From: CAYLSV01 sp964386435
GTDB taxonomy: Bacteria > Planctomycetota > Phycisphaerae > Tepidisphaerales > Tepidisphaeraceae
Assembly: GCA_964386435.1 (NCBI GenBank)
Contig: CAYLSV010000072.1
Location: 1 to 17,856 of the forward strand
Reading direction: 5' to 3'
Length of the DNA stretch: 17,856 nucleotides
Below the pieces are notes generated by a model. It did not search any database. It was given only the letters and a program-made list of their open reading frames with translations, and was not told the origin of the DNA. The translations under genes were made by a program, and so were the position numbers. Shown here piece by piece: positions 6,219 through 12,723 of this stretch. The stretch's first letter is position 1. Every line of letters begins with the position of its first letter.

Positions 6219-7023
6219 AACGACCGGCAACCTGCCCCAGCGCGTCCCGCAGTTCCGCGGCCCGCTCGTAGTCCTCGCGCTCGATCGCCGCCGCGAGTTC
6301 GCGACGCATGGCCGTCGGCTCGTCCGGGGGGAGTTGCTTGATGACGTCGCGGCGCATGCGGGCCAGCACCTGCCGCTCGACGCTGCGGCGGCGGGCGGCG
6401 ACGTCGGGGCCGAAGTGGCGGCGGAGGCGGTTCAGCGAGCGGTTGAGCGTGTCCAACGCGGCCGCGAAGTCGCCGCCGGCGAGTTGCACCGTGGCGAGGC
6501 TGCGGCCGTGGAGCATGAGCAGTTGCGGGCGGAATGGCCTGAGACTCTGCCGGTCGCCAAGCCGGCGGGCGTGTTGCTGCAGGAAGTCGTCGATCCGCAG
6601 GATGTGGGCCGCGTCGCGGGCGGCCGGCTCGTGCTCCTCCAGGACGAAAAACGCCAAACATCGCTGCTGAAACATCGCGGCTTCTTCTCGCAGCAGCTCG
6701 CACGCGATCGGCGAGATGACATAGCGGCCGGCCGGGTGCAGTTGCCCGAACCGCCGCCGCCGGGCCCGGCCCTTGTGCAGCACGGTTGGGGCCGGGCCGA
6801 TCGTCCGGCCGTCGGGCCGGCCGTGCGTTTCCATTTGCAGCACGCCCATGTCCAGCCGCACCTGCAGCTTCGGCTCGCCGTCCTGCCCGACGACTTTCCG
6901 CACGTTCAGCGCCCCCGGCTCGTGGTCCCATCCGTCGAGCAGCGGGCCAAGATCAGCAGAAACAACGGTTGGGCCGGCGTCCTTGCGGGCGTGAGGGGGC
7001 ATCGGGCGGTCCTCGGCGAACAA
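6217..7023 (-). CDS. UVR-motif (UvrB/UvrC-type) protein of unknown function
   Basis: A 268-residue soluble, arginine-rich protein. Its C-terminus (about residues 238-263, MRRELAAAIEREDYERAAEL followed by RD) is a clear UVR domain, the helical hairpin that mediates UvrB-UvrC contact and also occurs in McsA and ClpC-type proteins. The rest is not UvrB or UvrC: there is no helicase or nuclease motif. The N-terminal third has ADLGPLLDGWDHEPGALNVR and a beta-rich stretch (KLQVRLDMGVLQMETHGRPD), which seems to be its own domain; the middle (about 105-235) is helical with a possible TPR-like section (LATVQLAGGDFAAALDTLNR). A role in stress or DNA repair is only a guess from the UVR motif. The start could also be the ATG at 7002. 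It is the first gene after the terminator of the operon upstream. Confidence 0.75.
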   Translation of the reverse strand: MFAEDRPMPPHARKDAGPTVVSADLGPLLDGWDHEPGALNVRKVVGQDGEPKLQVRLDMGVLQMETHGRPDGRTIGPAPTVLHKGRARRRRFGQLHPAGRYVISPIACELLREEAAMFQQRCLAFFVLEEHEPAARDAAHILRIDDFLQQHARRLGDRQSLRPFRPQLLMLHGRSLATVQLAGGDFAAALDTLNRSLNRLRRHFGPDVAARRRSVERQVLARMRRDVIKQLPPDEPTAMRRELAAAIEREDYERAAELRDALGQVAGR

Positions 7024-7081
7024 CTCGGGACGGGCCGACCACCGGCCTCGCGACGCCGCCGATGCTAACGACTTGCCGCCC

Positions 7082-7102
7082 GAAAAGCGCGCCCCGCGCG
7101 CT
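7082..7102 (-). terminator. Intrinsic terminator ending the EboD-YcaO-GT4 operon
   Basis: On the minus strand AGCGCGC, a GGG loop, GCGCGCT and then a T-run (TTTT including the last stem base) form a compact hairpin-plus-T terminator. It lies 39 bases beyond the stop of the glycosyltransferase gene and about 60 bases before the UVR-motif gene, which places the operon boundary here. The remainder of 7024-7140 shows nothing else. Confidence 0.65.
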
Positions 7103-7140
7103 GCGGCGACATGTGCCCAGGGCCGACTGAACTTGACGTC

Positions 7141-8361
7141 TCACAGCAGGTGCGGCTCGCTTCGAAACCGGCAAGCGTCCGGCGGCCCCGCCACCGGCTC
7201 AAAATCCTGCCGCGGCGGCCCGGCGGCGACGTCCTTGTACACCGCCGCGATCTGCTGCGCGATGGCCGGCCACGCGTACAACGCCCGCACCTCGGCCAGC
7301 GCGTTGCCCGCCAGCCGTCGGCGGAGCGGGGCACCGTCGAGCAGCCGGGCGATGGCCGCCGCCAAGGCCCGCACGTCGCTGACCGGCACGAGTAGGGCGT
7401 CGCGCTCGTGCTGCAGACAATCCACCACGCCGACCGCCTCGCACGAGACGATCGGCAGCCCGCTGGCCATCGCCTCCAGGATCGTGTTGCTGAAGCCCTC
7501 GGCGTGCGTCGGCGAGACGAACACGTCGGCCGAGCGGTAGATGTTCGGGGCGGCGAAGTAGTCGGCGTGGCCGGTGACACTGACGCCGGCCATGCCCTCG
7601 GCCCGGCGCTTCGTCTCCTCGTAATCCGGGCCGATGCCGCTGATTTGCAGCGAAAAGTCGCGGCCGGCGCCGCGCAGCAGCGTCACCGCGTCGAGCAGTT
7701 CGAGCACGCCCTTGCGGGCGTCGACCCGGCCGTGGTACAGCAGCCGCGGCGGCTCGTTGAGGTCGCCCAACCGCCGGTCGCTTGACGGGTGGAAACGGCT
7801 CGTGTCGACCGCGCCGGGGATGATCGTGAAGACGTCCCGCGGCACGTCGAGCCGCTCGGTGACTTCGCCGGCGAAGCTGTCGGAACCGATAATCACGGCG
7901 TCGGCGTCGCGGCAGACGGTTTGCATCGCCCGGCGGTGGGTGCCGCAGCAGTCGCCGACCCAGTGGCCGTCGCCGCCCTGGATGCTGATGACGCAGGGCA
8001 AACCCAGTTCGCGCGCCGCGCGCAGGGCGGCGTAGCCGGTTGGGTAGCCGTACTGGGCGTGGACGACGTCGAAGGGTTCGGCCGCGTGGCGATGCTTCAC
8101 CTCGTTCGCCAACTCGTCGATGTCCCGCTCGAAGTCGCCGGACTCTTGCTCGCCGATGCTCTCGAAGCCGGCGACGGTGGCCCCGTCGATGTCCGGCGGC
8201 GGGCCGCCGCCGTAGACGCCGGCCGTCGCGCCGCCGTAGTACTGGCTGAGCATCGTCACGTCGTGGCCGAGCGCGACCAGTTGCCGGACCATGTTGTCCG
8301 CGTACACGCTCATCCCGCTGATCGTCGGGAAGTACCGCCGGGACAGGAAGCAGATTCTCAC
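7141..8361 (-). CDS. GT4-family glycosyltransferase
   Basis: A 406-residue GT-B fold, retaining glycosyltransferase that should move a sugar from a nucleotide-sugar donor to an acceptor. The N-terminus MRICFLSRRYFPTISGMSVY with the Gly-rich acceptor loop is typical of GT4. The donor domain has YHGRVDARKGVLELLDAV (209-226, with conserved R212 and K217) and the signature E288-x7-E296 in EGFSNTILEAMASGLPIVS. The acceptor domain contains several Cys (GDCCGTHRRAM) of unknown meaning. No signal peptide or membrane helix is seen, so it acts in the cytoplasm. The GTG start overlaps the YcaO stop by four bases (GTGA), so it is co-translated with YcaO and is the last gene of the operon. Donor and acceptor cannot be predicted; the context suggests a small-molecule acceptor rather than lipopolysaccharide. 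Confidence 0.9.
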   Translation of the reverse strand: MRICFLSRRYFPTISGMSVYADNMVRQLVALGHDVTMLSQYYGGATAGVYGGGPPPDIDGATVAGFESIGEQESGDFERDIDELANEVKHRHAAEPFDVVHAQYGYPTGYAALRAARELGLPCVISIQGGDGHWVGDCCGTHRRAMQTVCRDADAVIIGSDSFAGEVTERLDVPRDVFTIIPGAVDTSRFHPSSDRRLGDLNEPPRLLYHGRVDARKGVLELLDAVTLLRGAGRDFSLQISGIGPDYEETKRRAEGMAGVSVTGHADYFAAPNIYRSADVFVSPTHAEGFSNTILEAMASGLPIVSCEAVGVVDCLQHERDALLVPVSDVRALAAAIARLLDGAPLRRRLAGNALAEVRALYAWPAIAQQIAAVYKDVAAGPPRQDFEPVAGPPDACRFRSEPHLL

Positions 8362-9818
8362 GCCGCGCCCTCCTGCTCGTCGGCGAGGGCGACGGCGTGG
8401 ACCTCGGGCTCGCGGTAGAGGCAGTACTGGTCACCGATTTGCGCCGCCAGCTTCGCCGAATCGAGCCACGCCGCCTCGCCGTCGGGCAGCAGCACCCGAT
8501 TGGCCCCGGCGGGCGGCTCGCCGTAGCCGACGAAGTCGAAGCCGCGGCTCGTCAGCCGGTCGAGGTTCCGCCGGCCGATGCGTTGGTACGTCATCGTCTC
8601 AACCTCCATCGCCGGGACGATCACCTTGCACGCGGCGGTCCCTTCGCCCTGGTGGTACTCGGCGACGTAGATCGGCAGATTTTCGGCCTCGAACCGCCGA
8701 ACCGTCTCGGCCAGCAGCGTCGGCACCTGGTCCACCGCCGCCGGCTCGACGGTCGGCAACGCGCTGAACTTTACCGTCTCCTCGACGCGGAACACCTGCT
8801 GCTTCATCAGCGCCATCACCTCGCCTGATGACATGTGGGCCAGCCGGCGGCAATCGTCGAAGCTGCGGCTCTCTTCGACGCTGGCCGGGTTTTCCCTGAA
8901 CTTTTGCAGGTAGCCCTGCGGGAACAGGTGCTGGAGCTGTGCGATCGGGCCGTGGGTGAAGAACTTGCGGACGCGGCTGGCGCAGAACTCGTAGAGCGCC
9001 TTCTGCAGCGCCGCCTCGCGGTCGGGGTGGGCCGCCTCGCCGCAGCCGCTGAGCATAATCGGGTGGGGCGTGGTGCCCGGCTCGCGCTCGTGGCCGACGA
9101 CGTAGAGGTTCGCCATGCCGAGGTTCGTGTCGGCGAGCTTCACGATCACCTCGATGCCGGCCTCATCGAGCTTGGCGAGCAGGCGCTTGGTTTCCTCGTT
9201 CCGCACGTCATCGAGCTCGACGCGGATGTGGCGATCAACCGCCCGGTAGCCGGCGGAGTTGCCGTCGCGCTGGACGAGTTCGAGCAAACCGTGGCAGATC
9301 GCCCGATCCATTGTGTCGCCAGCGCCGTTGCCGTTGCTGATCGGTTGGAACAGCGGCGTCTTCACCGCGTCGCCCAGGTCGTAACTGTGCGTCGCCACCG
9401 CCTCGATCGGACACCACACCGGCGGCAAATCGGCCAGCTCGCGGCCCGCCTCGTACCGCCGCACCTGCACCCACGTCAGCGGCACGTCGTGGTCGTACGC
9501 CGTCCCCGCCGGCAGCCGCAGGGCGCGGGGGTCGATCTTCTCGCCGTCGAGGTCGTTGAACGAGCCACGCGTTTGCGGCAGCTTCGTGACGCCGTGGCTG
9601 CCGGTTTGTTCGAGCAGTTCGGCCCATGCGCCGACCCGCGCCCTCAAATCGCTCGGCCCGTAGCCGATGCCGTTGATCATCTCGCCGTCGTGCTGCCACT
9701 GCGTCACCGACCACACCGGCAGGCCGGTGACGTCGAGCGAGGTGATGGCAAACTCCACGTCCTCCCGGCCGGGGTTGGCGCGCTTCAGGTCATCGAGCGT
9801 CGTCTCTAAACTCATCAT
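8358..9818 (-). CDS. YcaO-domain protein
   Basis: YcaO enzymes use ATP to activate amide bonds (azoline, thioamide, amidine formation) or to assist other reactions. The ATP-binding features are visible in this 486-residue protein: SNGNGAGDTMDRAICHGLLE (161-180) running into LVQRDG, and SGCGEAAHPDREAALQKALY (257-276) leading to EFCASR, together the Mg-ATP core. The N-terminal third (ITSLDVTGLPVWSVTQWQ, then NGIGYGPSDLRARVGAWAEL) is as in YcaO proteins. The C-terminus ends EQEGAA, with no PxPxP motif that marks many azoline-forming YcaO cyclodehydratases. No partner E1-like or TfuA gene and no candidate precursor peptide is visible. The start ATG at 9818 overlaps the MBL stop TGA (AATGATG); a Met one codon later is equivalent. 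An upstream-extended frame is noise from overlapping the MBL gene. Cytoplasmic; substrate unknown. Confidence 0.9.
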   Translation of the reverse strand: MMSLETTLDDLKRANPGREDVEFAITSLDVTGLPVWSVTQWQHDGEMINGIGYGPSDLRARVGAWAELLEQTGSHGVTKLPQTRGSFNDLDGEKIDPRALRLPAGTAYDHDVPLTWVQVRRYEAGRELADLPPVWCPIEAVATHSYDLGDAVKTPLFQPISNGNGAGDTMDRAICHGLLELVQRDGNSAGYRAVDRHIRVELDDVRNEETKRLLAKLDEAGIEVIVKLADTNLGMANLYVVGHEREPGTTPHPIMLSGCGEAAHPDREAALQKALYEFCASRVRKFFTHGPIAQLQHLFPQGYLQKFRENPASVEESRSFDDCRRLAHMSSGEVMALMKQQVFRVEETVKFSALPTVEPAAVDQVPTLLAETVRRFEAENLPIYVAEYHQGEGTAACKVIVPAMEVETMTYQRIGRRNLDRLTSRGFDFVGYGEPPAGANRVLLPDGEAAWLDSAKLAAQIGDQYCLYREPEVHAVALADEQEGAA

Positions 9819-10611
9819 TTCAAGGGAAAAGGATCGGCGAACGGCTCGCCGCGGAGCTGGGCGTACAGCAACGACAATGCCGCGTCCTTGCCGCCTTTCG
9901 TGACGACTTCCCACGGCGTGATGACGGTGTCGAATTCGAGCGGCTCGAACATTGCCAGGTAGCGGCGGGCGTCGCCGTGGGTCAGCGGGATGTGGGCGTC
10001 GTAGGCCTTGTGGCAACTGATGGTGTCGGGCTCGCCGACGGTTTGGCCGTCGCCGGGGAAGGTGAACTTGAGCGCGTCGCCGCAGTACAAGCGGCCGTGG
10101 CGGGCGTCGTGCAAGACGGTGTGGTCGGGCGTGTGGCCGCTGGTGCGGATGAGGGTGAGGTCGTCGGTGATCGGCCACTTGTTGTCGAACGGGAAGCTCA
10201 CCTGGATCGCCTGGCAGAACGGCAGGGCGGCCTCCTGGAAGATCGTCTTGGGCCGGAACCGCTCGGCCACCCGCCACAGCGCCCCGTACACGTGGCAATG
10301 GCTCGCCGCCAACACGGCAGCGCCGCCTCGTCGTACCAGCCGCAACCGTCGAAGTGGAGGTTGCCCTCGTCGTGCTCGATCAGGTAGCCGCACGACCCGA
10401 TGCCCAGACTCGGCGAGGTCATGAACCGCGTCACCCCCGGCAGCGGCTGGTCCCACGCCACCGCCTGCCGCCCGGCAATTTCATCAGCCGTCAGAAACTC
10501 ATACCCCTCCGGCGGCAGAGGGTGCCGGTAGTCCTCGCACACCGGGCACCACGCCGGCACGTCGAACCGCCGCTGCCAGAACCCGCAGTTGGTGCAGCAA
10601 TACATGGTCAT
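9815..10611 (-). pseudogene. Zinc-ribbon MBL-fold metallo-hydrolase, interrupted by a frameshift near 10319
   Basis: Two reading frames together make one protein of about 265 residues. The first (10611 to about 10320) begins MTMYCCTNCGFWQRRFDVPA and has a zinc ribbon, C6-x2-C9 and C22-x2-C25 in CPVCEDYRHPLP, and then FMTSPSLGIGSCGYLIEHDE, the first strand pair of the MBL fold. The second (about 10319 to 9815) continues with VLAASHCHVYGALWRVAERF, SGHTPDHTVLHDARHGRLYC and GDALKFTFP, which hold MBL metal-site positions. One missing base near 10316-10322, turning CTGGCC into CTGCC, would join them as DEAALAVLAASHCHVYG. It is a real mutation, or a sequencing or assembly error. Zinc-ribbon MBL proteins of this kind are uncharacterised hydrolases or oxidoreductases. 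The stop overlaps the YcaO start. The region 10621-10774 upstream is non-coding. Confidence 0.8.
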
Positions 10612-10651
10612 CGTCGACACCCCCGTCGCGACGTGAACCAGCGTGAGGCAG

Positions 10652-10672
10652 CTGCGACTCGGCGAGTCGCAG
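10652..10672. terminator. Perfect 9-base-pair hairpin downstream of the Gfo/Idh gene
   Basis: CTGCGACTC (10652-10660) and GAGTCGCAG (10664-10672) are perfectly complementary around a GGC loop. No T-run follows on either strand, so a factor-independent stop is uncertain. It lies in the only sizeable gap of the operon (10612-10774), between the Gfo/Idh stop and the MBL start, and may be a partial terminator, a processing site or part of a repeat. Confidence 0.45.
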
Positions 10673-10728
10673 TCCGGCCGAGACGCGCGGGATGACCCGC
10701 TCGACGTGCCGCGTCAACACGGCCCCCA

Positions 10729-10749
10729 CCGCCGCGTGGCGGCGGGGCT
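10729..10749. repeat. GC-rich double-hairpin repeat, copy 1
   Basis: This 21-base stretch recurs identically at 17836-17856. It begins CCGCC-GCGT-GGCGG (a five-base stem with a four-base loop) and in this copy continues into GGGC-TTC-GCCC, a second small hairpin. Both copies are intergenic. Confidence 0.6.
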
Positions 10750-10774
10750 TCGCCCGCAGTTGGAGCGTGACTGT

Positions 10775-11776
10775 TCAACGCCAGCCGCCTTCGCCGCAGG
10801 CGTCGAGGAGTTTCATGGTGTGCAAATCGTTCGCCGCGGGGTGGTGCCAAACGCTTCGGCCGAGGGCGGCGTCGGCGAAGGCTTCGATCTGGTTGAGGAA
10901 CGGGCTGCGGTCGCGGGGGGAGAAATCGACGTCGCGGGTGTCGCCGGTGGCGGCGTCGATGAGGGTGAGCGTGCCGCCGGGGGTTTGCCCCATCGTGTTG
11001 GTGGCGACGGCCATCGCCCGCGTGCCGATGACTTCCAGGCGCCGGCGGGGGAAGGTTTCGGGGCAGTTGTAGGCGACGCTGTGGTCGAGCAAGACGCCGC
11101 CGGTCGTGCGGCCGATGATGACCGCGCCGTCGTCGACGTCGGCATCCGTGTGGACCCGGCGTTGCAGCAGGCAGTGCACTTGCTCGATCCGCTCGCCGAG
11201 CAAAGTTTGGGCGAGGTCGAGGCCGTGGGGGGCGAGGTCGATCATCGCGCCGCCGCCGGCGCGGCTCGGGTCAACCCGCCAGTTATCGCCGGACTGATCG
11301 CCGGGCGGCCGCCAGTCGCTGCCGGTCCAGCAGGCGTAGCGGATGCGGACGGCGGTGACCGTGCCGAGCTCGCCGGCGGCGACCGATTCGCGGAGCGTGA
11401 GGTGGGCGGCGTGGAAACGCTGGTCGTACGCCGTGGCGAACAGGCGGTCGCCGGCGGCGGCGAGAATCGTCTCGACCTGCGCCGCGTTGAGAGCCGTCGG
11501 CTTCTCGCACAACACGTGCTTGCCCGCCCGCAGCGCGGCGACGGCTTGCTCGGCGTGGAGGTGGTTGGGCGTGGCGATGTAGACGGCGTCGACGTCCTGC
11601 TTTGCAAGCACGTCGTCGAGCGTGCCGCACGTCTCGCCGCCCACCGACGCCGCGGCGGCGGGTTGCGGATCGAACGCGGCGACGACGTGGCCGTTGTGGC
11701 TCTCGAGAATCGCCGGGGCGGCGTAGTCGCGGGCGAGCCAGCCGCAGCCGATAATGCCCCAGCCGATCTGGCTCAT
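10775..11776 (-). CDS. Gfo/Idh/MocA-family NAD(P)-dependent oxidoreductase
   Basis: A 333-residue dehydrogenase. The Rossmann domain has the dinucleotide motif GIIGCGWLA (7-15), the DVDAVYIATPNHLHAEQAVA strand and the EKP motif at 91-93 (HVLCEKPTALN), whose Lys is catalytic in this family. The second domain has GGGAMIDLAPHGLDLAQTLL, the conserved metal-free catalytic Asp and His. Relatives oxidise or reduce sugars, inositols and other cyclitols, or act on amino sugars. The start ATG overlaps the stop of the HD-like gene (ATGA), so translation is coupled. Beside a sugar phosphate cyclase, a cyclitol substrate is a reasonable inference. No secretion signal is seen, so it is cytoplasmic. Confidence 0.92.
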   Translation of the reverse strand: MSQIGWGIIGCGWLARDYAAPAILESHNGHVVAAFDPQPAAAASVGGETCGTLDDVLAKQDVDAVYIATPNHLHAEQAVAALRAGKHVLCEKPTALNAAQVETILAAAGDRLFATAYDQRFHAAHLTLRESVAAGELGTVTAVRIRYACWTGSDWRPPGDQSGDNWRVDPSRAGGGAMIDLAPHGLDLAQTLLGERIEQVHCLLQRRVHTDADVDDGAVIIGRTTGGVLLDHSVAYNCPETFPRRRLEVIGTRAMAVATNTMGQTPGGTLTLIDAATGDTRDVDFSPRDRSPFLNQIEAFADAALGRSVWHHPAANDLHTMKLLDACGEGGWR

Positions 11777-12723
11777 GCCGTCTCTCCCTCGGCGCTGCCG
11801 AACCAATCGTGCCAGATGTCGGCGGCTTCCAGCACGCGGCGTTGCAGCTGCTGCTCGGGGGCCTCGTGGACGATGTTCATCCGGTGCATCGCCTCCCGCA
11901 GCTCGAACCCGGCGGCCGTGGCGTGGAACTGCATCTCCAGCGTCCGGTCGATCACGTCGGCCGCGTGAAACGCCTTGGCCTCGGGCGAGTCGGTCCGCTT
12001 CGTGTGCGTCAGGGCCGCGCGGACGGTTGATTGCAGCGGCTCGTCGATCTGCGCGTACGCCTTCTCGAACGCCGCGGTCGTCACGCGGTCGGCGAGGCCG
12101 AAGCGGGCCAGCAGGCGGTCGCCGGCGAAGCCGATGTCGGGCAGGCTGGCGTTGAACAAATGGTGGGCGAGGCCGATCGTAAACACGGTGCCCACATCGG
12201 CCCCGAAGACGGGGGCGAGCAGCACGCCGTAGACGCCGACCATGCCGCAGTGATCGCCGTGGCTCTCGGCCGGCTCGAGGAACAACCGCGGCTGCGTCGG
12301 GTGCGTCGCCCCGGCCCGCGGCTCGGTTGTCAGGCGGTTCACGAACGCCGGCAGCCTCGCCCACCGAACCCGCGGCAAATCGACCCGCACCGCGTCGGCC
12401 AGATCAGCCGCCCCGGCATCTTCGACGGCGGCCCGCAACACGGCGTGTGCCTCGTCCGGCGTCGCCCCGTGATCGCGCAGATAAACACCGTCGAGCGCCG
12501 CCAGCCGAACGGCCGCGCACGCCGCCGCCGTTTCGGAGCGGGCGACGACGGTGGCGTCCTCGCCGTCGATCAGTCGCTGCCAGCCACGGGAGAAGATGAC
12601 GTCGACCAACGACGCGCCGCCGCTGTCGGCCCAGCGGACGCGCTTCAGGCCGTTCAACTGCCGCAGCAGCGGGGCGAGGGGGGCGAGGTCGCCGAAGCCG
12701 GTCATGTCGGCGTGGTCGCTCAC
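11773..12723 (-). CDS. HD-domain-like protein (possible phosphohydrolase), metal motif altered
   Basis: From the GTG at 12723, which overlaps the EboD-like stop by four bases (GTGA), the protein has 316 residues; the ATG at 12705 is an alternative. The centre carries SHGDHCGMVGVYGVLLAPVF and then GLAHHLFNASLPDIGFAGDR. The layout (His, then a helix, then a His-x pair and later Asp residues) resembles the HD superfamily of metal-dependent phosphohydrolases, with H145/H148 in the first motif. The defining HD doublet is, however, HH (H177-H178). The C-terminal half is helical, with a TLEMQFHATAAGFELREAMH stretch. I do not recognise a named family and the call is tentative. Lying between cyclase and dehydrogenase genes, a role in removing the phosphate of a cyclised sugar is plausible but inferred. 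Confidence 0.6.
   Translation of the reverse strand: MSDHADMTGFGDLAPLAPLLRQLNGLKRVRWADSGGASLVDVIFSRGWQRLIDGEDATVVARSETAAACAAVRLAALDGVYLRDHGATPDEAHAVLRAAVEDAGAADLADAVRVDLPRVRWARLPAFVNRLTTEPRAGATHPTQPRLFLEPAESHGDHCGMVGVYGVLLAPVFGADVGTVFTIGLAHHLFNASLPDIGFAGDRLLARFGLADRVTTAAFEKAYAQIDEPLQSTVRAALTHTKRTDSPEAKAFHAADVIDRTLEMQFHATAAGFELREAMHRMNIVHEAPEQQLQRRVLEAADIWHDWFGSAEGETA

Noticed and set aside
9819..10298. N-terminal extension of the YcaO protein to 646 residues
   Set aside because: The extra 160 residues overlap the MBL gene out of frame and are arginine/proline-rich noise; the overlap start at 9818 fits the operon style.
10612..10774. A RiPP precursor peptide for the YcaO protein in the largest operon gap
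   Set aside because: Short frames here are arginine-rich and lack a ribosome binding site or leader-core pattern; the gap holds hairpins and a repeat instead.
10643..11968. A 441-codon plus-strand open frame opposite the Gfo/Idh gene
   Set aside because: It is a GC-driven antisense frame; the minus strand has the Rossmann and EKP motifs.
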